A DNA stretch of 36,802 bases, taken from the NCBI GenBank assembly GCA_020850535.1, contig JADZEM010000124.1:1-36802 (forward strand), given 5' to 3'. Source of the DNA: Chloroflexota bacterium (GTDB lineage: Bacteria; Chloroflexota; UBA6077; JACCZL01). This document shows, piece by piece, positions 1 through 8,206 of the stretch. Under the pieces are notes generated by a model. That model made no database searches, had not been told where the DNA came from, and worked only from the letters and a program-made list of their open reading frames with translations. Each line of letters begins with the position of its first letter. Position 1 is the stretch's first letter. Both the position numbers and the translations under genes were made by a program.

Positions 1-13
1 CAAGCTCGCTCGT

Positions 14-123
14 TCAGGATGACAGACGCTTTGCTGACCGCTGACGCAAACGTCGAGGGGCAGCAGATAGCGCGAACGTTGACGGTCAGCGGGTGAGGTC
101 CTTCGCTGCGCTCAGGATGACAA
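14..123. repeat. partial TCATCCTGAG-family interspersed repeat
   Basis: The segment ends with CTCAGGATGACAA (111-123), identical to the right terminus of the full element at 8439-8598. The preceding part, with GTTGACGGTCAGCGGGTGAG and TCCTTCG, also matches that copy closely. A second, shorter TTCAGGATGACA box lies at 14-25. It looks like the right end of an element, or two nested ends, whose left part lies outside the window or has been lost. I see no gene between 1 and 279. Confidence 0.7.
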
Positions 124-153
124 CTGCGAGTTGCACGCTTTCACCAAAACCCC

Positions 154-223
154 CGACCCACGACCCACGACCCATGACCCATGACCCATGACCCATGACC
201 CATGACCCATGACCCATGACCCA
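154..223. repeat. heptamer tandem array, 10 units
   Basis: Ten consecutive 7-bp units run without interruption: three CGACCCA (154-174) followed by seven TGACCCA (175-223). The array ends 56 bp before the glycogen synthase start codon. The homogeneous block of seven identical units suggests recent slippage expansion. A shorter array of the same CGACCCA unit lies at 34710-34730. Confidence 0.95.
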
Positions 224-279
224 GTATGCTACCGTCTACCCGACTGTGGCAGCGCCCGATCCGCCGAGGAGTCTCACCG

Positions 280-1491
280 ATGAAGTCACTCCTGCTCACC
301 AACGAGTACCCGCCCTATATCTATGGCGGGGCCGGCGTCCACGTCGAGTTTCTCAGCCGCGAGCTGGCGAAGCTGATCGACGTCGAGGTGCGCTCGTTTG
401 GGGACCAGGACGAGCAGGATGGCAGCCTGCGGGTGCGCGGCTACGGCCTGGACGACAGCGCGTTTACCGCCCCGAAGAACCTGACGCCGGTGTTCGGTGC
501 GTTCTCGCGGAACATCGCGATGGCCGCCACGACTGTGGATGCCGACGTCGTCCACACCCACACCTGGTACGCCAGCCTCGGCGGGATCGTCGTCAAGCAG
601 GCGTATGGCATCCCGCTGGTCTGCACCACCCACTCGCTGGAGCCGCTCCGCCCCTGGAAGCGCGAGCAACTGGGGGGAGGCTACGACGCCTCGGCTTGGG
701 TCGAGCGGACCTCGCTGGAGATGGCCGACGCCATCGTGGCCGTCTCGCGGGGGACGCGCGAGGACGTGCTGGCCAACTTCAACGTCAAGCCGGAGCGCGT
801 CCACGTCATCCACAACGGCATCGACCTGGACCTCTACCGCCCCAAGTCTACGACGGCCACCCTGGAGCGGCTCGGCATCGACCCGGCCCGCCCGTTCGTC
901 CTGTTCGTCGGGCGGATCACCCGCCAGAAGGGCATCGTCCACCTCGCGCGGGCGATCCCGCAGATCGATCCGGACGCCCAGATCGTCCTGTGCGCCGGGG
1001 CGCCGGACACCCCGGAGATCGCCGCCGAGATGGGGCAGGCCGTCGCCACCGCCCGCGCGGCGCGGCCGGGCGTGATCTGGGTGCAGGAGATGCTGCCACG
1101 CGATCAGGTCATCGAGCTGTACTCGCAGGCCGCCGTCTTCGCCTGCCCGTCCGTCTACGAGCCGTTCGGGATCATCAACCTGGAGGCGATGGCCTGCGCG
1201 ACGCCCGTCGTGGCGACGGCGACGGGCGGCATTCTCGAAGTGGTGATCGAGGGTGAGACGGGACTGCTGGTGCCCATCGAGCAGGCGGGCGGCGCGTCGT
1301 TCGAGCCGGCCGACCCGGCCCGCTTCAGCCGCGACCTTGCCGCTGCGATCAACAAACTGCTCGCCGATCCGCCCCTGCGCGAGCGGATGGGCGCGGCCGG
1401 GCGTACGCGGGTCGAGGAGCACTTCTCGTGGGGGGCCATCGCGCGGCGCACGGTGGACCTGTACGAGTCGCTGGGGTCGGGCCGGGCCTAA
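280..1491 (+). CDS. glgA: GT4 glycogen synthase (Corynebacterium-type GlgA), 403 aa
   Basis: This cytoplasmic glycosyltransferase is predicted to extend alpha-1,4-glucan or make maltose-1-phosphate from ADP-glucose. The N-terminus LLTNEYPPYIYGGAGVHV is the nucleotide-sugar-binding glycine loop typical of the actinobacterial-type GlgA family, and TTHSLEPLRPWKREQLGGGY is the family's central signature. The C-terminal GT-B domain has the R-x4-K phosphate contact (GRITRQKG) and the E-x7-E region (YEPFGIINLEAMA). About 400 aa is normal for this subgroup. The ATG at 280 is preferred because GAGGAG lies 11 nt upstream and the conserved sequence begins there; the in-frame ATG at 226 lies in the heptamer-array flank with no ribosome site. 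No other glycogen gene is nearby. A different GT4 substrate is possible, but the family signature is strong. Confidence 0.87.
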   Translation: MKSLLLTNEYPPYIYGGAGVHVEFLSRELAKLIDVEVRSFGDQDEQDGSLRVRGYGLDDSAFTAPKNLTPVFGAFSRNIAMAATTVDADVVHTHTWYASLGGIVVKQAYGIPLVCTTHSLEPLRPWKREQLGGGYDASAWVERTSLEMADAIVAVSRGTREDVLANFNVKPERVHVIHNGIDLDLYRPKSTTATLERLGIDPARPFVLFVGRITRQKGIVHLARAIPQIDPDAQIVLCAGAPDTPEIAAEMGQAVATARAARPGVIWVQEMLPRDQVIELYSQAAVFACPSVYEPFGIINLEAMACATPVVATATGGILEVVIEGETGLLVPIEQAGGASFEPADPARFSRDLAAAINKLLADPPLRERMGAAGRTRVEEHFSWGAIARRTVDLYESLGSGRA

Positions 1492-1502
1492 CGGGGCCGG
1501 GC

Positions 1503-2186
1503 CTAGCGGGGCCGGGCCGCCCAGTAGCCTTCGCCGGCGCAGCTGCGACAGAGCACCCGGCCGCCCTGGTGGACTTCCCGCTCGTTCATGATCTCCTCGC
1601 CGCATTGCCCACACGGCACATGCAGCCCCGGCCGGCTGATGATCGCCTCCAGGCTCACCGAGAGGGTCACCTCGGCCGAGCGCAGCAGCAGCTCGGCCGG
1701 CATCACTTTGTAGCTTTCGAGCATCGTGTGCCAGGAGTCCTCGGCGCCGCCGTGCCACTCACGCGCACGCTGCCGCGCGGCCGGGTGCGGCCAGATCCGC
1801 ACGGCTCGGCCGGTCTCGACGTCCACGAACGTCGCGGCGACTTTCCCGTAGTCCTCGATCCGGAGCGTCCGGCGTCCCGCCCGGCAGCCCGTCGCCGCTG
1901 AGATCCCGTCGGCCGCGCAGCCGTCCGTCTCGACAAACGTGAACAGCCGCCGGTCCTGGCGCGGCAGCTCCAGCCCCAACAGCTCGCCCGCGTACCGGCC
2001 CATCCGGACGGCCAGCACCTGTCGGGGGCACAGGCGGGAGTGGCCTTCCGCCGCGCGCGCGAGGCAGGCGTCCAGCGAGTCTGCGCTCGGGCGCGGCGGC
2101 TCGGCCACCAGCGCGTTGGACGCCCCGGCGGTCTGGGAATAGGCCTGCCGGACCTGTTCGAGGATCTCGGGCACGTACTCGGGCAT
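1503..2186 (-). CDS. FmdE-family protein with C-terminal zinc finger, 227 aa
   Basis: The N-terminal half contains HSRLCPRQVLAVRMGRYAGE, matching the FmdE signature (formylmethanofuran dehydrogenase subunit E family), followed by a conserved Cys-rich section (TDGCAADGISAATGC). The C-terminus has a four-cysteine finger, CGQC-x18-CRSC. FmdE homologues outside methanogens usually sit near molybdenum enzymes; their biochemical role is unsettled and is often suggested to be Mo/W cofactor or metal handling. This gene is divergent from a DMSO-reductase operon, which fits. The ATG at 2186 is preceded by CTGGAG on the minus strand. The CRP/FNR-like site at 2288-2303 lies about 42 nt upstream of the start point implied by a possible -10. 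Family assignment is good; function is open. Confidence 0.8.
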   Translation of the reverse strand: MPEYVPEILEQVRQAYSQTAGASNALVAEPPRPSADSLDACLARAAEGHSRLCPRQVLAVRMGRYAGELLGLELPRQDRRLFTFVETDGCAADGISAATGCRAGRRTLRIEDYGKVAATFVDVETGRAVRIWPHPAARQRAREWHGGAEDSWHTMLESYKVMPAELLLRSAEVTLSVSLEAIISRPGLHVPCGQCGEEIMNEREVHQGGRVLCRSCAGEGYWAARPR

Positions 2187-2684
2187 GCTGGACTCCAGGT
2201 GCGTCCGACTCGGAGGTTGGGGCAGCGAGCGGACTCACCGGCCTGACCGCTCCTCTGTCATCGTAGGCGTCCAGCAAGCAGCCTGGATGTGACACCTGTC
2301 ACTGCTTCAGCAGGATGCCACCCGCCCGTTCGGGTGGGACGGGATCGCGCGGCCAGCCGACCGTTCGGCGTGCGCATCCGCACGCCGCGCCACGGCCGAT
2401 GGCTGCTCGTCAGACGGCCTTCCGCCGCCCGGTCCCTTCGAGTGGCGCTCGACAGCCGCGCACGGCAGGCTACATTCCCGCTGCAACCCCGCACAGAGAT
2501 GAGAGCGCTCATCTTCGGGAAGATGTGGAACGCAGGCCGGGACATTTGTCCTGCCCATCCCACCCCTGGCCGGGCGTACCGTGTAGCTAAGGGTCTTGCG
2601 AGGCGACGAGTGACGCGGATGACCCGACTCCACACGACCCGCCGCCCCGTGCTGTTCTTGACCCGGAAGGTTGGGACGCACGCT
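2187..2684. other. divergent intergenic region fmdE-like / dmsA, 498 bp
   Basis: No convincing gene lies here. Open frames in this stretch are in-frame extensions of dmsA or antisense shadows. The notable content is the CRP/FNR-type inverted repeat described separately. The dmsA leader would be long if transcription starts near that operator (about 385 nt to the dmsA ATG), so dmsA probably has a nearer promoter that I could not identify. Confidence 0.6.
2253..2303 (-). promoter_or_regulatory. candidate CRP/FNR-type operator and promoter
   Basis: TGTGA-N6-TCACT at 2288-2303 matches the CRP-family consensus TGTGA-N6-TCACA at 9 of 10 positions. It contains the perfect inverted repeat GTGAC-ACCT-GTCAC. 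On the minus strand, TACGAT (2265-2260) is a fair -10 hexamer; a start near 2253 would place the operator centre at about -42, the class II activator position, with no good -35 hexamer. This would drive the FmdE-like gene with a 67-nt leader and could also act on dmsA. Candidate only; no regulator gene of this family is in the window. Confidence 0.5.
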
Positions 2685-5087
2685 ATGTCACCACATTGGA
2701 CACTCGATCGGAGAACATTCCTCAAGTGGTCTGGTGCGCTTGCGGGTGTGACCGCCGCGGAGGCCCTCGCCTCCGAGGGGCACATCCCGTTCTCGGTCCT
2801 GCCGGCTGCCGCCGACGGACGCGCATCGCTGCCACTCCCGCTGCTCGCCGCGACCGCTCCCGCGGCTGAGCGCGTGGTCGCCACCGGCTGTGGCAACAAC
2901 TGCGGCGGACGCTGCGTACTGCTCGCCCATATCAAAGACGGCGTCATCACCCGCATCGAGTCCGACCCCGATCCGGACCTGCCGGACCAGCCGCAGCTAC
3001 GCGCCTGCCTGCGTGGGCGGTCCTACCGGCAGATCGTCTACCACCCGGACCGCCTGAAGTACCCCATGAAGCGCGTCGGCGCGCGCGGCGAGGGCAAGTT
3101 CGAGCGCATCTCCTGGGACGAGGCGACCACGACGATCGCCGAGCAGGTCAAGCGCGTCACCGCGCAGTACGGCCCGCTCGCCATCTACGTCAACTACGGT
3201 TCTGGCATCTCGGGCATCAATCGCGGCGACGCCTGGGCGCGTCGGCTGCTCGGCCTCTACTCTGGCGATTTCCTCAGCTACTACGGAACCTACTCCTCAG
3301 GCCAGACCAGCTACGCCACGCCCTTCACCTACGGTGTCGGCAGCACCGGCAACATGTGGTCCGACCTGGTCAACTCCAAGCTGATCATCCTGCTGGGCCA
3401 CAACCCTGGCGAGACCGTCTTCGGCACGAACAGCATGTACTGGCTGCGGAAGGCCCGGGAGGCCGGCGCACGCATCATCAGTATCGATCCACGCTACACC
3501 GACACCGCCGTCGCCATCGCCGACGAGTGGATCCCGATCCGCCCCAGCACCGACAGCGCCCTGATGGACGCGATGGCCTTCGTCATCATCACCGAGGGCA
3601 TGGCCGACCAGCAGTTCCTGGAGACCTATACCCTCGGCTTCGACGAGGCCCACATGCCGGAGGGCATCCCGGCCGGCAACTCCTACAAGAACTACATTCT
3701 GGGCGAGGCTGACGGGCAGCCGAAGACGCCCGAGTGGGCCGAGCCGATCACCGGCATCCCGGCCAGCACGATCCGCCAGCTTGGCCGCGAGTACGGCTCG
3801 ATCAAGCCGGCCGCCTTCGTGGCCGGCTACGGGCCGCAGCGCCACGCCAACGGCGAGCAGAGCGTCCGCTCCAACTCGGTCCTGCCGGCGCTGACGGGCA
3901 ACGTCGGCGTGCACGGCGGCTGGGCCGGTGGGGCGGGCGGCACCCCGGCCGGCGCGAAGCTCGGCGCGATCCCGTTCGAGGGTGGCAAGGTCAAGATCTC
4001 CTGCTTCATGTGGACCGACGCGGTCATCCGTGGCAAGGAGATGACGGCCAAGACTGACCTGATCCAGGGCGCTGACAAGCTCCCGACCAACGTCAAGTTC
4101 ATCTTCAACCTGGCCGGCAACACCCTGGTCAACCAGCACTCGGACATCCTGCGGACCCAGAAGATCCTCAAGGATGAGTCGATGGCCGAGTTCATCGTCA
4201 GCTCGGACATCTTCCAGACGCCGAGCACGCTGTACTCGGACCTGGTTCTGCCCGGCCCCAGCATCTTCGAGCGCCCGAACATCGTCACGCCGTGGGGCTA
4301 CGGCGAGTACATCATCTACCTGCACCAGCTCCTCGAGCCGATGTACGAGACGCGCAACGAGTACGACTGGATGAGCGACGTCGCCCAGAAGCTGGGGGTC
4401 GGCGAGAGGTTCACCGAGGGCAAGACGGCGGATGACTGGCTGCGCTTCGTCACCGAGGCGACGGCCAAGGGCCATCCCGAGTGGCCCGGCTTCGAGGCCT
4501 TCAAGGAGAAGGGCTCGTTCAAGCTCTGGTTCAAGACGCCGGTCGTCGCCTTCGAGAAGCAGATCAAGGATCCTGCCAACGCCCCGTTCACGACGCCCAG
4601 CGGCAAGATCGAGATCTTCTCGGAGCGGCTCTGGAAGCGCGGCCAGCTTGACACGGTGCCGGCCATCCCCAAGTACGTGCCGGCCTTCGAAGGCCCGGCC
4701 GATCCGCTGATCGCGAAGTTCCCGCTCCAGCTCGTCAGCTTCCACTTCAAGCGGCGCGTCCACTCCACCCACGACAACAACCCCTGGATGATCGAGATGG
4801 CCCCCCAGGTGTTGTGGGTCAACCCGATGGACGCCCAGGCGCGCGGCATCGAGGACGGCGATCAGGTAAAGGTCTTCAACGACCGTGGTGCGACGCTCGT
4901 GCCGGCCAAGGTGACCCCGCGCATCATGCCGGGCGTGCTGGGCCTGCCACAGGGCGCCTGGTTCACCCCCAACGCCCAGGGGATCGACGCCAACGGCTCG
5001 GCCAACGTCCTCTCGACGCAGCGTGGCAGCTACATGAGCAACTCGAACCCGCAGCACGACAACCTCGTGCAGCTCGTCAAGGCGTAG
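2685..5087 (+). CDS. dmsA: DMSO reductase-type molybdopterin catalytic subunit DmsA, 800 aa
   Basis: This is a bis-MGD oxidoreductase of the DmsA/YnfE branch, predicted to reduce an S- or N-oxide using electrons from DmsB. The N-terminus carries a twin-arginine export signal (DRRTFLKWSGALAGV, residues 8-22), so the enzyme is expected outside the cytoplasmic membrane. The FS0 [4Fe-4S] cysteines are C69, C73, C77 and C108. The GTYSSGQ segment (about residues 201-207) fits the Ser Mo-ligand position of this branch, and the C-terminal cofactor-binding domain ends in NSNPQHDNLVQLVKA. The ATG at 2685 places the Tat motif correctly; the frame is open upstream to 2289, but that part is non-conserved. 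It is first in dmsABC plus chaperone. Substrate cannot be read from sequence: DMSO, TMAO, selenate or another oxyanion are all possible. Confidence 0.88.
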   Translation: MSPHWTLDRRTFLKWSGALAGVTAAEALASEGHIPFSVLPAAADGRASLPLPLLAATAPAAERVVATGCGNNCGGRCVLLAHIKDGVITRIESDPDPDLPDQPQLRACLRGRSYRQIVYHPDRLKYPMKRVGARGEGKFERISWDEATTTIAEQVKRVTAQYGPLAIYVNYGSGISGINRGDAWARRLLGLYSGDFLSYYGTYSSGQTSYATPFTYGVGSTGNMWSDLVNSKLIILLGHNPGETVFGTNSMYWLRKAREAGARIISIDPRYTDTAVAIADEWIPIRPSTDSALMDAMAFVIITEGMADQQFLETYTLGFDEAHMPEGIPAGNSYKNYILGEADGQPKTPEWAEPITGIPASTIRQLGREYGSIKPAAFVAGYGPQRHANGEQSVRSNSVLPALTGNVGVHGGWAGGAGGTPAGAKLGAIPFEGGKVKISCFMWTDAVIRGKEMTAKTDLIQGADKLPTNVKFIFNLAGNTLVNQHSDILRTQKILKDESMAEFIVSSDIFQTPSTLYSDLVLPGPSIFERPNIVTPWGYGEYIIYLHQLLEPMYETRNEYDWMSDVAQKLGVGERFTEGKTADDWLRFVTEATAKGHPEWPGFEAFKEKGSFKLWFKTPVVAFEKQIKDPANAPFTTPSGKIEIFSERLWKRGQLDTVPAIPKYVPAFEGPADPLIAKFPLQLVSFHFKRRVHSTHDNNPWMIEMAPQVLWVNPMDAQARGIEDGDQVKVFNDRGATLVPAKVTPRIMPGVLGLPQGAWFTPNAQGIDANGSANVLSTQRGSYMSNSNPQHDNLVQLVKA

Positions 5088-5112
5088 CCTGACAGAAAGG
5101 AGGCGCCCGGCA

Positions 5113-5730
5113 ATGGCAACCCAACTGGGGTTCTACGTGAACCAGCAATACTGCATGGGGTGCATGACCTGTCAGGTCGCCTGCAAGGACAAGAACAACC
5201 TCAGCCTCGGCGTCAACTTCCGCCGCGTGCAGGAGGTCTCCGGCGGCAGCTTCGCGAAGCAGGGTGAGGCCTACATCCCGAACGTCTTCGCGTACTGGAT
5301 CAGCGTCGCCTGCAACCACTGCACCGAGCCGAAGTGCGTGGAGAACTGCCCGACGGGGGCCATGCACAAGAACGCTGAGGACGGCATCGTCTCCGTCACC
5401 AGGGAGGAGTGCATCGGCTGCCAGTACTGCACCTGGAGCTGCCCGTACGGCGCGCCGCAGTACGACGAGAAGCAGGGCAAGACCTTCAAGTGCGATATGT
5501 GCGCTGACCTGCGCTCCGAGGGCAAGAACCCGGCCTGCGTGGACGCCTGCCCGATGCGCGCTATCGAGTACGGCCCCATTGAGGAGCTGAAGGCGCGGCA
5601 TCCGGATGCGGTGGTCGCGTTCCAGGGCCTGCCCGATCCGAAGCTCACGAAGCCCAACACGATCTATTCCCCGCACCGGTCGGCGGTCATGCTGGCCGCC
5701 ACGCCGGGAATGAAGGCGGAGGTGCGGTAG
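5113..5730 (+). CDS. dmsB: DMSO reductase iron-sulfur subunit DmsB, 205 aa
   Basis: This is an electron-transfer subunit with four cysteine groups for four [4Fe-4S] clusters: CMGCMTCQVAC, CNHCTEPKCVENC, CIGCQYCTWSC and CDMC...CVDAC. Length and order match DmsB/NrfC-type proteins. It has no signal peptide of its own, so it is probably carried across the membrane with Tat-exported DmsA. A strong ribosome site, AGAAAGGAGG (5094-5103), precedes the ATG. It lies 25 bp after dmsA and 2 bp before dmsC, consistent with one transcript passing electrons from the membrane anchor to the Mo subunit. Confidence 0.9.
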   Translation: MATQLGFYVNQQYCMGCMTCQVACKDKNNLSLGVNFRRVQEVSGGSFAKQGEAYIPNVFAYWISVACNHCTEPKCVENCPTGAMHKNAEDGIVSVTREECIGCQYCTWSCPYGAPQYDEKQGKTFKCDMCADLRSEGKNPACVDACPMRAIEYGPIEELKARHPDAVVAFQGLPDPKLTKPNTIYSPHRSAVMLAATPGMKAEVR

Positions 5731-5732
5731 CC

Positions 5733-6578
5733 ATGTTGGAGAAGGAGTTGCCACTCGTCTTCTTCACGCTGCTCGGACAGGCGGCAGGCGGCCTCTTCCT
5801 GGCTGGCCTGCTGGCGCGGGAGTACCTGACTCGGCGGCTGCCCGCCAGCGAGGCGCTTGCCGAAACACGCCGGGCGATGCACTGGTCGCTGGGGCTGCTG
5901 ATCGTGGCGGCGCTCGTCTCGTTCGTCCACCTCGGCTCGCCGCTGGGGGCGTTCCGGGCCGCCAACAACGTCATGCACTCGGCGCTGGCCCAGGAGATCG
6001 TGGCGCTCGGCGCGTTCGGGGCGCTGCTGGTGGCCAGCGTAGCGCTCGACTACCGTGGCTGGCCGCAGCCGCTGAGCAGGATCGTCGGCTGGCTGACGGC
6101 GGCGGCGGGGCTGGTGCTGGTGCTGGCGATGAGCCGCATCTACCAGAGCACCATCATCCCGGCCTGGACCTCGTCGTTCACGCCCGTCTCGTTCGTGGCA
6201 GCCTACCTGGTGCTGGGCGGCGGCCTGCTGCTGCTGACCCTGCCGCGCGCCGCGACGAGTGTGGTGGGCATCGCGGCGGCGGCCGGACTGCTCGGGGTGG
6301 TCAGCCAGGTGGTGGCGCTGCCGTTCTACCTTGCCGAACTGGGAGGAGGCTCGGCGTTCGCGCGGCAGGCGCTGACCGTCCTGACCGGCGACATGGTCCT
6401 GACGCTCGGGGCCAGCGTGGTGCTGCTGCTGCTGGCGGCGGCGGTGATGGCCCTGCTGTGGGTGCGTCACACGCTCGCGCCGAGACTGGTGTACCTCGCC
6501 GTCTTCCTGGCTATCGCCGGGGAGCTTGCCGCGCGGGCTGCCTTCTACGGGTCAGCCGTGCCGATTCGGGTCGGGTGA
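5733..6578 (+). CDS. dmsC: DMSO reductase membrane anchor DmsC, 281 aa
   Basis: This integral membrane protein has about eight hydrophobic segments and matches the DmsC family (N-terminal ELPLVFFTLLGQAAGGLFLA). It anchors DmsAB and oxidises menaquinol. HLGSPLGAFRAANNVMHSAL (about residues 68-87) is the typical DmsC loop holding a conserved His near the quinol site. The start codon lies 2 bp after the dmsB stop, with a GGAGGT ribosome site inside the end of dmsB, so the two are probably translationally coupled. Confidence 0.87.
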   Translation: MLEKELPLVFFTLLGQAAGGLFLAGLLAREYLTRRLPASEALAETRRAMHWSLGLLIVAALVSFVHLGSPLGAFRAANNVMHSALAQEIVALGAFGALLVASVALDYRGWPQPLSRIVGWLTAAAGLVLVLAMSRIYQSTIIPAWTSSFTPVSFVAAYLVLGGGLLLLTLPRAATSVVGIAAAAGLLGVVSQVVALPFYLAELGGGSAFARQALTVLTGDMVLTLGASVVLLLLAAAVMALLWVRHTLAPRLVYLAVFLAIAGELAARAAFYGSAVPIRVG

Positions 6579-6581
6579 GTC

Positions 6582-7220
6582 ATGCTCGAACAGCTGGCGC
6601 CGGCTGATACCCGGCTCGTCCGGGCGCTTGTGTACCGCTTCCTGGCGACGATGTACCTTGCCGAGCCGGACGCCGGCTGGCTGACCGGCCTCGCGCGGGA
6701 CGGCCTGCTGGACGAGTTCCCCGTCCAGGACGAGGCCGGCGTCATCGACCGCGGCCTCGGGCTGCTGCGGCCATCGTTGCAGCGGTTGGCGGCTGAGGGC
6801 CGCCCGGCCGAGGCCGAGGCGGCGGCGATCCGCCGGGACTTCTACACCCTCTTCGCGGGGCCGGGCCACGTGCCCGCCCCACCGTGGGAGTCGGTCTACC
6901 GCACTGAGGAGCGGCTGCTCTTCGACTGGCCGACGCACGCCGTACGGCAGGCCTACCGCACGATGGCGATCCGTACGGCCCGCCCCGACGAGGCCGACGA
7001 CCACATCGGGCTGGAGTTGCTGTTCCTGGCCCTGCTGGACGAACGGGCGGCCGGCGGCGATGCGTCGGCGGCAACGGCGCACCGTCAGTTCCTGCGGGAG
7101 CACGTGCTCCAGTGGGCGCATCGCTTCTGCGAGGACGTGCGGGCCGCCGCCGAGACGGACTTCTGGCGCGGGGTGGCCCTGGTGACCAGCGGGGTGCTGG
7201 CGCTGGAGCATGGCGTGTAG
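6582..7220 (+). CDS. TorD/DmsD-family molybdoenzyme chaperone, 212 aa
   Basis: This is an all-helical cytoplasmic chaperone of the TorD/DmsD/NarJ superfamily, which binds the Tat signal and apo-form of the partner Mo enzyme until the cofactor is inserted. Recognisable parts are DFYTLFAGPG (about residues 86-95), the PPWESVYRTEERLLFD segment, the DEADDHIGLELLFLALL motif that corresponds to the family E-x-x-DH signature, and HVLQWAHRF near the C-terminus. It starts 3 bp after dmsC and is followed by a terminator, so it closes the dms operon. DmsA is the obvious client. Confidence 0.87.
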   Translation: MLEQLAPADTRLVRALVYRFLATMYLAEPDAGWLTGLARDGLLDEFPVQDEAGVIDRGLGLLRPSLQRLAAEGRPAEAEAAAIRRDFYTLFAGPGHVPAPPWESVYRTEERLLFDWPTHAVRQAYRTMAIRTARPDEADDHIGLELLFLALLDERAAGGDASAATAHRQFLREHVLQWAHRFCEDVRAAAETDFWRGVALVTSGVLALEHGV

Positions 7221-7253
7221 CCTCCACGAGGCCATCATGCAATCGCCCTGCAG

Positions 7254-7284
7254 AACACCCCCGCTCAGTGGGCGGGGGTGTTTT
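7254..7284 (+). terminator. rho-independent terminator of the dms operon
   Basis: The 11-bp stem AACACCCCCGC (7254-7264) pairs with GCGGGGGTGTT (7272-7282) across a 7-nt loop. The last two bases of the 3' arm begin a TTTT run (7281-7284). It lies 34 bp after the chaperone stop codon. The T tract is short but the stem is perfect. Confidence 0.85.
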
Positions 7285-7381
7285 CGGCTGGTACGCTGCA
7301 GAGCCTGTCTCAGGGTCTCGGGCCTGTCGCGCGGGGCTACTTAAAGTGGTCCCCGCGCTGACTGGTGCAGGGCGTGGAGCG

Positions 7382-7975
7382 TTACCGTCCCAGCACCACG
7401 GGGGCGCACACGATCAGGTCGTTGCCGGTCCACACGTCGAGCTGGTAGCTGCCGCCTTCCAGCCCGGGGAACCGGAAGCTGCCGTCGCCGTCCGCGTCCA
7501 TCTCGGCGCGGTGGCTGCCGTTCTCCAGCAGGACGGTCGCCTGTGGGACCGGCTCGCCGTCCCAGGAGACCTGCCCCGTCAGCAGATGCCGACTCGGGCG
7601 GGAGTCCGGTGCGCCCTGGATCATCACCTCGTACTCGTCGGCGGCGAACAGGAGCGTGTGCCCGAGCGCGGTCGCGCCGCGGACGCCCACCCGAGCCGTG
7701 CGTGGGCCCAGGTTGTAGACCAGCGTCGCCACCAGCCGGCGCAGCGGGCTGTCCGTCTGCTCGACGGCGGCGGCTGGGCGCGGCTGCTGCGCGATCTGGC
7801 AGGCCCGGATCAGTTGCTGCTGCGACACCAGCGGCAGGCCATCTGCTTTCAGCACGGCAGTCAGTGCCTCGACGGCATCGGCTGCGAGCCGTCCCTCCCC
7901 CAGCAGCTGAAAGATCGGCGCGACCTGTCGTGCTCCGTGCAAGACGCCCTCCGCCGTCGGATTCTGCTCGATCAT
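7382..7975 (-). CDS. paralogue of the CHAT-operon beta protein, with helical N-domain, 197 aa
   Basis: I do not recognise a named family. The C-terminal half (about residues 90-197) aligns with nearly all of the 123-aa protein at 13765-14136. Shared features are LLF-x-A-x-EYE, L-x-GQ-x3-DGEPVP-x-A-x3-LE-x-G, a D-x-x-G-x-F turn, and a final GD/GN-x-LI segment. The GQV-x-GEPVP pattern resembles carboxypeptidase-regulatory-like (CNA-B/Ig-like) beta folds. The N-terminal ~90 residues look helical, rich in Ala and Leu, and have no counterpart in the shorter paralogue. The ATG at 7975 follows a purine-rich CAGGGGGCACGAG stretch; upstream in-frame starts lie in less protein-like sequence. It is cytosolic by appearance, with no signal peptide. 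Same strand as the CHAT operon but separated from it by a repeat nest. Confidence 0.7.
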   Translation of the reverse strand: MIEQNPTAEGVLHGARQVAPIFQLLGEGRLAADAVEALTAVLKADGLPLVSQQQLIRACQIAQQPRPAAAVEQTDSPLRRLVATLVYNLGPRTARVGVRGATALGHTLLFAADEYEVMIQGAPDSRPSRHLLTGQVSWDGEPVPQATVLLENGSHRAEMDADGDGSFRFPGLEGGSYQLDVWTGNDLIVCAPVVLGR

Positions 7976-8206
7976 GTTCTCGTGCCCCCTGGAGCCGCCA
8001 CCACGCACGCACCCGCTGGCCGCCCGCTGCGCGGCCTGGACGCCTGCGTTCACTAGAGAGGTCTGCCGCGAGGATGCCATCCGTACAATTTCGGCGGCGC
8101 GCCCATGCAGCCACGCACTCGTTCCAACGGGGTGAGACGCCCGCAAGAGCCGCCCAGATCGGATATCTCTGCCAGGGCCAGCATCCGTGCATGGCACCAG
8201 GCAACA

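Noticed and set aside
154-223. possible CRISPR array
   Set aside because: Repeats are 7 bp and contiguous with no spacers; no cas genes are nearby. It is a microsatellite-like tandem array.
2289-2684. N-terminal extension of DmsA
   Set aside because: The frame is open, but a Tat signal would then lie 130 residues inside the protein; the ATG at 2685 puts it at the start.
3297-5057. 586-aa minus-strand frame opposite dmsA
   Set aside because: Antisense shadow of the DmsA cofactor-binding domains.
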